64,000 nucleotides of DNA from Thunnus maccoyii (Eukaryota; Chordata; Actinopteri; Scombriformes; Scombridae): contig NC_056540.1 in assembly GCF_910596095.1 (NCBI RefSeq), forward strand, positions 12,579,001-12,643,000. The letters run 5' to 3'. This document shows, in pieces, positions 12,201-22,746 of this stretch (within the stretch, counting starts at the first letter, position 1; each line of letters starts with the position of its first letter). A program made the translations under genes and the position numbers. The notes beneath the pieces were generated by a model, which was not told the DNA's origin, did not search any database, and saw only the letters and a list, made by a program, of their open reading frames with translations.

Positions 12201-14470
12201 ATTTTGTTCATGTTCTCCACCACAGAAAGCACGTTTGCGGAGAGCGTTGGATCCAGCTGCTTGAGTGCGGCCCGGCTGAGTGCCTATCTGCCCCAGAGTA
12301 GCCACGACTCAGCCAATTACAGCAACAATCAACTGGAGAACAACCAGGCTGCTGCTGCCAAGATGGCCAACCTCCAGCTCAATAACTACACTCAGCTCAT
12401 CCCCTGCTGCTCCTCCACCTCTTCCTCCTCCACACCATCCTCATCTGCCTCCACCGGATTCAGTGTCCCAAGGGTGGTCCGGGGCCTTCCTTCCCCGCTG
12501 GACAATGACTTGCACTTTCACCCTGTCCGTGGCTCCGATGTAATACTCTCTGCAGACCGCTCGGCCGCCTGCATCCACTTTTTGGACAGCAGTCGGACTC
12601 TGGTGTTCAGTGACCGGCCGCTGCATGTGGGGGAGACTTTGTATGTAGAGGTTGGTCACCTAGGCTTGCCTTACTTTGGGGCACTGTTGTTCGGTTTAAC
12701 ATCCTGTGACCCGGCTAGTCTGCATGCGGGGGACCTGCCGGCAGACCCCGAGGTTCTCCTGGACCGTAAAGAGTATTGGGTGGTGCACCGGGGCTTCCCC
12801 ATGCCTTGCTCTGGAGACGTGCTCAGCTTTAGCCTGCTGCCCAACGGAGAGGTGCACCACGGGGTGAATGGAGTGGGACGTGGCAGGCTGCTTTGTGTGG
12901 ACTCCTCTCAGGTCCTGTGGGCCTTTTTCACCCTCCACGGGGCTGTCAACAGACTCAGGATACTAGGTATGCTGGGTGTATTTACAGCAAACAAAATCAC
13001 TGTCAAGAACCAAAACTGAACTTTTGTTCACTCTGTTTGCATAATTATTCCTGAAGTCTTAGAATTTTATTTATATTTATTGTAATGATGAGATCAGACA
13101 GCTTTTTTTCTCCATCTAATAAAACCAAGTAGAACACTTAATACTGAAATGATAAATGCCTGAAAAAGACCATGATCCTCTGTTATCATCAGTCAATTCT
13201 TGAGCACAGGCAGTCCCTGTAATTTATTTTTTCCCAGACTAGAGGAATGCAGTTGACTAGTTTATGTCCCTGTTCATTTCTGGGCTATGACCTATCTGTC
13301 CCAGTCTCACCACTCCCACATACACTCCCATTAGCTCAGACCTCATTTTGTTTCTGATCCAACAATATTATCCTCAAACAGAAATAAACCCCCTCTATGG
13401 AACTTCAATTCTTACAAATATGCACATCTTATCTAACTGGTCAGAGACAGTCAGTGTAAAGCTTTACACTGTAGCATTACGTTCAAACAGCTCAAGGACA
13501 CTGTATATAAACAATACGGTCAACAGTGAGAAGTACACTCTCTTCCTTTCCTCCTTTGCTAAATCATCATGAGCCTAATTATCTGCCTTTTTTGTTCATG
13601 TGTATTTATCTCTGTGACCCAGGAACACTGCAGTCCAGTCCTCCCCCCACCTCCCCCAGCACTTCTCAGAGCAGCAGTCCAGATGACAGTGACTCAGACC
13701 TGGCGTTCAGTGTCAACAGATCCTCCTCTGCATCTGAATCCTCTCTGGGTACGTTACGAAATGTTGACAACGTGCCTAATGCTACAGTGTATATAGAAAC
13801 CGTCATGAGATCATTACAGGAAGGTTCTTGTGGTTGGGAGGTATGGCAGTTCTGTTGGACAGTACTGTGTGAACTTCTATGAGTCATGAGAAAGATGTTT
13901 TGATGGGAAAGATGTCTCACTTTGATAAATTTCCAAAATTTTAGAAATATTCCTCCATAATTTGTTGGCAAGTTATAATCAAGCATATCTTCAGACTTCA
14001 GATTAATGTTCTAACTAACATTTGTCTTTGATGTGGCTTATAAATACATTAAACACACTCAGTTCATACCGACATGGAATAAAGAATAGAATAAATAAAA
14101 GTGATACTGCTGCAGATTCTGAACCTCTTCCTACAGAAATGACAAGAACAAGAGTCATCTGTGTACATGCATTCACATCTGCTCCATTTCACATTTTCTG
14201 TGTTTTCTGTGTTTTCCTCTAGTGACTGCTCCCAGCTCCCCTCTCAGTCCTCCCGTCTCTCCGATCCTCACCGCCCCAGAGCTGCCCTCTTCTGGAAAAA
14301 ACGGAGAGTGCACCATTTGCTTTGACCAAGAGGTGGACACTGTCATCTACACCTGCGGACACATGTGTCTCTGCAACGACTGCGGGCTGAAGCTGAAGAG
14401 ACAGATCAATGCATGCTGTCCAATATGCAGGAGGCCTATCAAAGATGTTATTAAAACATATCGGCCATGA
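6242..14470 (+). CDS. neurl1b: Neuralized-like E3 ubiquitin ligase 1B (six coding exons)
   Basis: Six exons join in frame: 6242-6272, 10062-10306, 10400-10733, 12226-12966, 13623-13748 and 14223-14470. Together they give 574 residues; human NEURL1B has about 555. All introns are GT-AG. In order the protein has an N-terminal MGN that could be myristoylated, a first NHR (Neuralized) domain at about 51-205, a polar linker with a serine run at about 265-280, a second NHR domain at about 297-451, an acidic-serine stretch (DDSDSD), and a C-terminal RING finger (C522, C525, C537, H539, C543, C546, C557/C558, C561). By family knowledge, NHR domains bind Notch ligands and the RING transfers ubiquitin, driving ligand endocytosis in the signalling cell. 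Phrases such as KGKNIRLDG and [10 protein letters not shown] match NEURL1B rather than NEURL1. No lesion is visible. The start is chosen because it opens a short MGNT first exon, as in mammalian NEURL1B. Confidence 0.95.
6273..10061 (+). other. neurl1b intron 1
   Basis: This 3.8 kb intron is AT-rich. It contains a CATC/CATA microsatellite (8009-8040) and scattered homopolymers. I see no coding exon or RNA gene in it; open frames such as the one at about 8796-9110 on the minus strand have no recognisable content. Confidence 0.7.
8009..8040. repeat. (CATC)n(CATA)n microsatellite
   Basis: Tetranucleotide tract in neurl1b intron 1: CATC units followed by CATA units. Confidence 0.9.
10062..10306 (+). 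CDS. neurl1b: neurl1b coding exon 2 (start of NHR1)
   Basis: The exon follows an ACCCACAG acceptor and ends GAAAAG before GTTTGT. It carries residues 11-92: a variable N-terminal part, then the opening of NHR1. It ends in phase 0. Confidence 0.93.
10400..10733 (+). CDS. neurl1b: neurl1b coding exon 3 (rest of NHR1)
   Basis: Acceptor TTCATTCAG, donor GTAAGC. It encodes the conserved core of NHR1, including [20 protein letters not shown] and GYWAKALPE, and ends in phase 1. Confidence 0.95.
10734..12225 (+). other. neurl1b intron 3
   Basis: GT-AG intron of 1.5 kb. I see no other gene or clear repeat in it. Confidence 0.7.
12226..12966 (+). CDS. neurl1b: neurl1b coding exon 4 (linker and NHR2)
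   Basis: Acceptor CCACCACAG, donor GTATGC. The exon encodes the linker with [17 protein letters not shown], a serine-rich run, and NHR2 with [16 protein letters not shown] and [14 protein letters not shown]. It enters and leaves in phase 1. Confidence 0.95.
12967..13622 (+). other. neurl1b intron 4
   Basis: AT-rich GT-AG intron of 656 bp; nothing else is recognised in it. Confidence 0.7.
13623..13748 (+). CDS. neurl1b: neurl1b coding exon 5 (acidic/serine segment)
   Basis: Acceptor GTGACCCAG, donor GTACGT. It encodes GTLQSSPP, then [13 protein letters not shown] and SSSASESSL, which are conserved in human NEURL1B just before the RING exon. Confidence 0.93.
13749..14222 (+). other. neurl1b intron 5
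   Basis: GT-AG intron of 474 bp with a T-rich tract before the acceptor. It contains no other feature. Confidence 0.7.
14223..14470 (+). CDS. neurl1b: neurl1b coding exon 6 (RING finger and stop)
   Basis: Acceptor TTTTCCTCTAG. It encodes [14 protein letters not shown], then the RING (ECTICF ... TCGHMCLC ... CCPICRRPI) and the family-typical end [10 protein letters not shown] before TGA at 14468-14470. Confidence 0.96.
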
Positions 14471-15020
14471 TGATCCAGATGTTTAAAACAGGCACCGGGA
14501 CTTCCACAGCTGGCAAGGAGATGCCTGGATGCCACCGGCTTCCTCTTCTCAGGCCCCAACCGGAGATTAGCCACACCAGGACATAACTGTGCCTATAGGA
14601 TTTCCATTTTATGTGGTTAATCATCTCTGGAGACAGACTCTTCATACGCAGAACTGTGATGACGCCCATCTTAATGCACAGACTGCATACTCGAGCTCCT
14701 ATATTTTGGCTAAGAAAGAAGAGATGAATTATGTGCTATCATTTTGTATTTTCAATGTGATGTCTTTTATGTCACATGTATTTGCTGAGCAGAAAAGCCT
14801 GCTGTGAATATTTTATCCATAGTCCCAGATCTATGTGTGCTTCAGCAGAAAATGCGGACCGTAGTCTGACTTCTAGTGCCTTAGATTTTTGTCACATTTT
14901 GTGTCCAAGTAATTATGCTAACAATTGTAGCCATATTTTCAATGTACATTACTGAAAGTTTGTGGTGAAAAAGGCACACAGATGCAGAATTTATGCAATA
15001 AAATGTATAATAGTAAGTGA
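14471..15020 (+). other. neurl1b: neurl1b 3' UTR (probable)
   Basis: AATAAA at 14998-15003 gives a 3' UTR of about 550 nt. Further AATAAA signals near 15122 and 15306 could give longer forms. The end is inferred from these signals only. Confidence 0.5.
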
Positions 15021-15989
15021 AAGGTGTAACTGTATGGTAAATGTGTTCAGATGTGTTTTAAGAAAAGTATGCTTGGAAAGTATATATGAATGAAGATTCT
15101 GGTTTTGCACATTGAGAGATGAATAAAGGTGAGGTAAACGTGACTTAAAATGTGTGTAGTTTTTATAATAAGACTGAAGAATTGAAGATTGAAGAGAAAA
15201 AAAAGGTGTGAACTATAAATGTAAAGATTTAAAGACATGCACCATTTTGCTTATCAGGAGTTAGATCAGAAGATTGATGTCAGTTTCATCTGAATAGCTG
15301 TTATCAATAAATGTAACATCACTTTTGAGTGTCATGATAATTATCTTTTATAATAAGCATTGAGCATAAGCAGTGCTGATACCACTAATGTACTTTTCTT
15401 ATTAAATGTGAGTGAACTAATTGGTTATTATGAAATTTTTGGTAAAATATCTGTTGTGACACAATAATTGCTTCTGAAACAATAGCTGTAGGCTACTTTG
15501 TTTTAGCCTACTTTACTTTTTCAAAATCAATTTTGCATCTTCACCAGATCATATCCCACAATCTGAAAAAGATTATGTGATATGATGATAATCTCCAGGT
15601 GAGCTGCTAAATGGGCCTTGGGGTGAGATGGTTTTGTCAGCTGCTGTTTCTCGGGTCAAGAAAGAATTGTGAAGCCGAACTTTTAAGCCAACATGGACAT
15701 GAAGTCCTGAAAGTGCTCAGAAAAAAAGTAAATTTGAACATCTTCAATCCCATAATAATGGGACACTCCACCTTCTGATGAAGATCGTGTTATATGATCA
15801 AAAGCTCCAGAATGGCTACTTAATGGACTTTGAGGTGAGATTGTTTTGTCAGCAATTTTGCATTAATTCATTTGATCTTTTGATTTCATTTCCTACAGTA
15901 ACACAACAGATTTTCTTGTTTATTTAGCTATGTTGCACATATAGATTATGTCCAAATTAGCTAGCTATAGCTACAGTATATTATGGACA

Positions 15990-16079
15990 TTTTTCATTCA
16001 TTCATTCATTCATTCATTCATTTTTCATTCATTCATTCATTCATTTTTCATTCATTCATTCATTTTTCATTCATTCATT
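15990..16079. repeat. (TTCA)n microsatellite array
   Basis: Runs of TTCA are interrupted at intervals by TTTTTCA, making a compound tetranucleotide array of about 90 bp. Confidence 0.9.
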
Positions 16080-16669
16080 AATTTAATATAATGCTGTAGT
16101 CTAACAAATGATGTGTGGAATGCTCACCATGTAATAGGTGACTACATATTGGATGTCAGAGCTTATGTTTGAGATTCTGTTTTGCAGTTTTTCTGCCCCC
16201 TTTTGATTAAAAATCAACAATGTGGTTTTAAATCTCAATTAATTATGAAGAACCAGATGTTTTTCTCAGAAGTTGGCAGAACCAGAGCTGAACGAGACAG
16301 GACTTACATTCATCAGCCAAACATGTGTCAAGTAAATGACACGTTGATTCATGTTAAACAGGAAATGGTTTGCTAACAAATGTTAGCCATACTTTATGAG
16401 GTGCTAATTAGCACATGGCATATTAATATGTCGTTCAATCAATGCAGCAAAACTGTGAAAGACAGCCAGTCTTATTACCATATGAGTGGTTCTAGCATGC
16501 TAGTGCTGGAAAGTCTGAATGTTTTTGTTGAAACATTATGTCAAAACCTTCCAATGATTTGAATGATTTAGATTTTCGTTTCATGTATCTAAATAAGTGA
16601 TGTGGACCATTTAGGCCTGTAGATGGCAGAGCACTCTGCTTTATTTTCTAATGAAGCTAGCAAGGACAG

Positions 16670-16745
16670 TTTATTTTATTATTATAATATTATTATTATA
16701 ATTATATTATAATTTATTATAATTATCATTATCATTATTATTCCT
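16670..16745. repeat. ATT/AT-rich simple sequence
   Basis: Imperfect TTA/ATA triplets with several small inverted repeats. Confidence 0.7.
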
Positions 16746-19210
16746 AAGTATGTCTGTCCAGTAAATACAAAAAAACCAAACTTTTACTTAACTTTACACT
16801 AAAATACAAAACAGCAGTCTGATTAACAACCACAAAAGTCCTCTTTGCCAAGCACTGGATCTTATCTGCAGCTGTCAAGATGAGCACTGAGAAACAAAAT
16901 GATAAGTGCTTCACAAGTTGACTTGTGTAAGTATATAGCAGTCACAGTGCTCAACTAAAATACCACAGTTAACTTGATACTCATTCACACTGACTGACAG
17001 GTGAACACATTCTTCGTATGGCTTTGTATTGTCCTGTCTTGTCATAAAGTGATTAAACAGTGTTGTTTCAAGAGTGTAATCTGAATTTCTTGATTTTGAG
17101 GAAGTGATATTATGTCTTTACAGAGAATAATGTGAGTTGTATGTGTTTCATTTGAATTTATAATGACACGTTGCATTATAATTCCTTGTAGACAGACACA
17201 TAAGTAAAAAAGTTGACTTGTCAAACTCAACAAATTTATAAGATTGAGTCTTGGTTGATTAATAGAACACTGATATAGCACAGAGGTTAACATGTGGCAG
17301 AAGCAGCAGAAATCAATCTTGTTATGAACAATGTAAGGTCCGTTATTAAAAATGTAAGCCGTTTATAGTCCAATAAATCACTGCTGCTGAAGAAAACTTG
17401 TACAGACAGGTGAGCCAAAACACAAAGTGTCTTCATCACAATCACATTTAGCCCTTATAGAAGCCATTTTCTGCCTGTACAGACACACTGATCTTGCAAT
17501 ATGGAGCCGTCGGGCTTATTAAAGTGTAGCCTCTGTTACAGGATATTCAATTTCCTCTTCCATCAGCAGGGACCTCTTTTCCTGATAGAGATTTCCATCT
17601 AGTTTCTGTGGAGTGAATGTGAAAGCAATATATTACAGTATTTATATGCATTAGACCAAAGCACATCTCAGACCACAACTTAAAGTGTCATTAACTTATG
17701 TTTGATTTTTTACATTATGTGTAATGGTAAGTCTTGCTGCATATATCTTTAATGTACTACTTTCAACATATCATTTATGTTGTATATACATACATAAACT
17801 GTGCTTACATTTGGGAATTATAGGCAATATGTTCTGACAGACCCACACAGACTCATTTTGCACAGTTGGGCTGTTGGAAATAATAATAAAGTCTAAATGG
17901 TGAGAATCTCTTTGTAGCCACATGTGCAAACAGTAAATTGCTCACTATCACTGTGTTGTTTCTGGCAATCTGACAAATAGAAGTCCAATATCCACTCTAC
18001 TTTACAATAGCTGTTATTTAGTCTCCACCAAAATAAGAATAAAGTCTTTACGTCGTAGATGCTTAATTATATTCACCAGCTTGTCACTTTCTGTCAGCTG
18101 TTTGGTGTTGGGCAGGTTGTTGGTTTATCAGTTGTTTTTATTTTTTTAAATCTGGAAATGGCGATGTGATAGGTATTTTTCAAAATGAACAAACAATAAA
18201 TTGATTTGTCAGGAAAATAATTAAAATTTGCTGATAAAAATAGTCATTTGTTGCAGCCCTGATGTCAAGAATATGACTTTGGAGTGAGTCTCTCCATCAC
18301 TCTCCAGCTGGCTCAATTAAAAATGATTTTAGTTTAACTTCTTCAGCATGTTTTATACAGTGTTTGGCAGTGGCAGTAATAGACTGTGGTTTTTACTACT
18401 TGGGCTGACAAAACTTAGAGCTCTTATTTAGCAACGCACAATTTATAACAACCCTCTCTTGCGGGTTATGTGTTCCTCATTGTTTGTAGGCATCTCTATC
18501 GGACACATGAAGGCGCCATTTCCATGCTCTTGAGAGTCTTTTTGCTTTTATGAAGATGAGTGGAAAAAAAACTATGACAAGTTGTTAATGGCTGCTGTTG
18601 TAAAGCTTGCAGTTAATATGCCACAGTATCCTCGCCTCAGCTCCACATTCAGCCGGATTTTGGGTTGTTATTTTTACGAGAAGCCTCTCAGGGCGCAAAG
18701 ATTGCAGACAGTTTTAGTGAAAGTCAAATATTAAATCTGACAGATTTTAACTGCCGTTGTAATGTGCTTGCCTGCAGACAGAATTGAACACAAGTACTGT
18801 CTGTATTAATGCCAGCAAAAGCCAACACGGGACTCTCTGCTGCCCTGTGCATGAGCTTCGCATCCTTGCATTTCCATTACGCACAGGAGAGCGCTCACAT
18901 GCCTTTTGGACCAGCTCTCCTGGCAGAAGGGCCTTGGTCCCTCATTAAGACCACACTGGGGACGGCAGCGACATACGAGCTTCTGGCATCTTTATCCCCT
19001 TGGAAATGAACTTCTTCAATTCCTCTGCGTAATGTCTTTTACAATTTCAATTATCATGGTTTGGTTCGCGTCCTCCTGCTGCTCCGCAGGCGGAGGAGTG
19101 TGGTTTCGACCCTCAAGAAGTTCAAGACTCCCTCCTGTGAAGTCCCCGAGAATATTTGGTTTGTAAATATTTGTTTTTTTTTTCCAACTGAACAACGGTG
19201 TATGTCCACC

Positions 19211-19228
19211 ATGGCCGCTGCAACCTGA
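19211..19228 (+). promoter_or_regulatory. Five-codon upstream ORF of the melatonin receptor
   Basis: ATGGCCGCTGCAACCTGA lies in the context CCACCATGG, an ideal vertebrate start context. It encodes MAAAT, stops six bases before the receptor ATG and is in the same frame. If it is in the mature leader, most scanning ribosomes should begin here, so it could repress or tune receptor translation. Whether the mRNA includes this region is not shown by the sequence. Confidence 0.5.
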
Positions 19229-19234
19229 GGGGAG

Positions 19235-19421
19235 ATGGATTTAGAGGTGAAGGATGTGAACGGCTCGAACCGGAATGAGAGCGACGGCGGACTGAGCGCT
19301 TCTTCTGCTGGAGTGTCCACTGCGCTGGCCAGCGTGCTGATCTTCACCATCGTGGTAGACATCCTGGGCAATGTCCTCGTCATCCTGTCCGTATACAGGA
19401 ACAAAAAGCTCAGGAATGCAG
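19235..19421 (+). CDS. mtnr1c: mtnr1c coding exon 1
   Basis: It encodes the extracellular N-terminus, TM1 ([20 protein letters not shown]) and the first cytoplasmic loop RNKKLRNA, followed by donor GTGAGG. The ATG context is GAGATGG. An in-frame TGA at 19226 blocks any further N-terminal extension. Confidence 0.93.
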
Positions 19422-22400
19422 GTGAGGAATAAAAGAAATGAGTTGAAAATAGACTCAAAAAGGGGTTGCGTTTCTTGTTTGAGATGGGGAGAGGTAGCTT
19501 CAAAGTGAGGGAAAATAAGTCACTCAAAAAATAGAGCTGAGGTTATTTTTTATTTACAATTTGAGGATAATTTATATCAGCATCATCTGCCCCACAAATG
19601 AGAAGCCAAAATGATTTTTTTGTGTTAATTTTCATAGACCAATAGTATGTGGGATGCACCCTGCGCTCCTCTCTTCATTCATAACTAAAAATTATGTAAT
19701 TCAACCACCCTGTGACCTCTGTCTGTGACAATCAGGCTACTATCTAAAGTGAGGGTGATGGAGTTTCCACAGCCTTGCCTGTCTGCCGTCATATCTCTTC
19801 ATAAATAATAACAACCTCTTCCCTCCATCTGCCTTTATCCTTGGTTCTCCATCCCAGATTAACCACATCTCTCCCTATATCAGAACCTGTAGTGTCCCAT
19901 GACCTGCGAAGATGAGACTCTGTTGTATAGCTTCTGTGTCCTTTTGTGTAGCTTTTATGTTGAACACAACCTCATATTTTGTTGTGTTACATTTGAAGTG
20001 TCCTGACAGCAGTGTGAAGGTGAAGATGATATTTATTATGATCACTTTAACACCATTTTTCTGCCTTGGCAAATATGCCATCATCATTCAATTGCCCCCT
20101 TTATGGCCTGAAGTTGTCTCAAATGGCCACTAAGTCATTTCCAGTGCCTCTTTTGGAAATTAGTCTGTAAATTGTCTCCTAAAGTCGTTTTTCATGAAAT
20201 AAGGGACTGTACAAAAATTATTAGTAGGGGAAGGGGGGTTAGAAAAGTGAGATAATATTGTAATTTTTATTTTGGCGAAAGGAAGGCTTGTCTGGCTTTT
20301 TTGGGAGGGGGTGAGGGGGGGGGGGGGGGAGCATTCAAATCTTTTTTTTTCTTACCCAAGATTTTAATTCTATTTCAGTCTTCACATGCAAGATAGTTAC
20401 ACAAACAAAAAGATAGCTTTCATGTGTGCCACAATATGCAGAGGACAACAGTCCTCCAGGGTTTTATTAATTATTCCCATCACAATCAACTAATCAGATA
20501 GTAGCTAATATGAAGTACCTACCTGGCCCATTATGTCACTTGAGAAACACAGAATACACTTGGATCTTTTTTTAGTTAATAATGATTGAATGTATCCTTC
20601 CAGTGAGTCCTTTTTTTTTTTTTTTACATTTCTTTTTTAATTTCTAATGTGCACATGTGTGAAAATTGTGTGTTGAGATATTAGAGAAGAGGTTGTCAAG
20701 TAGAAGGTCCAAAGAAAATGTTATCAATGCTGGGGAGAGCTTTTTAAAATAGTAAAACATAAGGTTCCCTCCTTCCCACCCTGGTAATTTTTATAAGGTC
20801 CCTAAACAAATGCAATTATCAGTCATATCTTGTGTTGCAAATGATGATGGTGTCCATTTCCTTCTATAAAAAACAGATAACATCTGTATTTTCAGATCCT
20901 TTGTTGTCTGGCATAGAAAAACTGGAGCAGTGACAAGATAAATTGAAGAACAAGTCACAGGATGGTCTCAGAAATAAACATACATTGAAGCCCTATGGGG
21001 TAGGGTTATAACATAAGAGGCGGCGGGAAAAAAAATGTAATGCACATTTTATTCTCCAATCACAAGAATCATAACAACATATTTCATTTTTAATTACATG
21101 CTACAATCACATGATTCGATACTACACAAAGTACATATGAGAACACTGAGATGTGTTGTGAGAAATGTCTCCCAGAGGCGTAAAACAGAGCTAGTTCCAA
21201 ATATTGTATATTTGATGTTGCCTTCAGATTATGCACCACAAACCATGGCTCTTATACCCAGCAGCTGTATGGTTAAAAGTCAAGGCAGGAAAGCCTTCTG
21301 TTGAGTCGAAAGACTAAACCTGGTGATCACAATATGATGCTAAAGAGAACATGCGAATCAGGCAGCGAGATTAGGTCAGAGAGTGTTTGGAATAATGAGC
21401 TTTTAATTACAATTTCAAATACATTACATAATGCATGTGTTCCCGTGTGCACCAGCCAAAAGCAGTTTGGCAAGAAGTTTAGGAGCCCGAAGAATAATTG
21501 AATTCTCCGTTTTGCAAAAATGACACAGTTGACTGGTCTCAAACAAAAGGGCAGGGGTAAATGTCCTGTTCAAAAGTCTTCTCCACGCTGGCGGACTATG
21601 GACACTGCACTGATTGCAGAACTCATGTCACTGTTCTCATTCTCTAATTGGACTGACTGACAGGCCCGGTCACACGAGAGATCTCACCAGTGTTGTGGAG
21701 TTGTCAGCATGTTGTGACTCAAAACCTGAAACTCCAACAGAAGCTTAGAGCCTCTATCTCATGCTATCCGTTTTTTTTTCTTTTTTTTTTTAAAGAATGT
21801 CCTTTAGTGACTGAAATTGTTGCTGCTGTTAGCCTATCAACAATCTCTTCTCTGTTCTTAACAAGCTATTTATAGGTTTGGCTCATTTTGTATGAATGAT
21901 TAATTGTACAGAGTTTCTGAAAAGGAAACCATAGACACAGCTGAGGAAATATCACCGAACACAGAACAGTTGTAGAAGCTCTGTTTGCCATACAAGTCAG
22001 TTTTTGGGATGGACGGCTGTTTTGTGAAGAGGTGATCGGTGCAGTGTAATACAACAACATCCTCTGGGCCTTCAAACTGACTTGTGAATAATACACTGGG
22101 GTATAATTTATGATTTACCGTGAGTAAAGACCACATCCAGACATATATTTTGGAAGAATCCAGTATAAGAGGCAGACTGCTGAAAACATCCCATTTCCTC
22201 TCTCCATTACACCCTATTCAGGCTGCTGGTTTGCTTCCTCACAGACAGCAGCAGGACCTTTCCGCTCTGCTTCACTTCAACACACTTGCTTTGCACGCTG
22301 CCTCAATATATCCCTCTGCTTCATACCACTTAACCCACCACTAAATAAAACACTTGCATGTGCACAATTTCCTTTTTTCACCTCTGGTTGGTAGATGCAG

Positions 22401-22711
22401 GTATATCTTCTGAGGGACAGTGCCCCAATATCTTCTCATATTTGGGGAGAATCGGTACCTTATGTTCCATTTTCACAAGTCTGCAGGTTCTCTCAAGTGT
22501 GCAAATGTAATAGGATCCCTCCACTGAATCTTCAAAGGGTTGAGCATGGCACTATAGGACTGCCAATGGGGTGTTAATACTAGAGTGTCCCACTGGGGTT
22601 AACCATCCTAAAAATACACTCACAAAATGCACTCATGAGAGAGGGACAGAGAAAGAAAAGGATCAAGGGGAGCAGATGGAAAGAAAAACGAGCCTGTATA
22701 TGTGTGTGCCC

Positions 22712-22746
<35 letters not shown>

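Larger units (their letters stand above)
15021..19234. other. Intergenic DNA between neurl1b and the melatonin receptor gene
   Basis: AT-rich and without a recognisable gene. It contains a fragment of the dispersed repeat described at 35725 (about 15258-15290), a TTCA tetranucleotide array (15990-16079) and an ATT/AT-rich tract (about 16670-16745). The part from about 18600 on is more complex and probably holds the promoter and 5' UTR of the receptor. Confidence 0.6.

Noticed and set aside
15990-16079. Regularly spaced short repeats that could suggest a CRISPR-like array
   Set aside because: It is a TTCA microsatellite with no unique spacers, and the DNA is vertebrate.
19054-19527. A 157-codon minus-strand frame over the first receptor exon
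   Set aside because: It is antisense to a conserved coding exon and has no recognisable domain or splice support.
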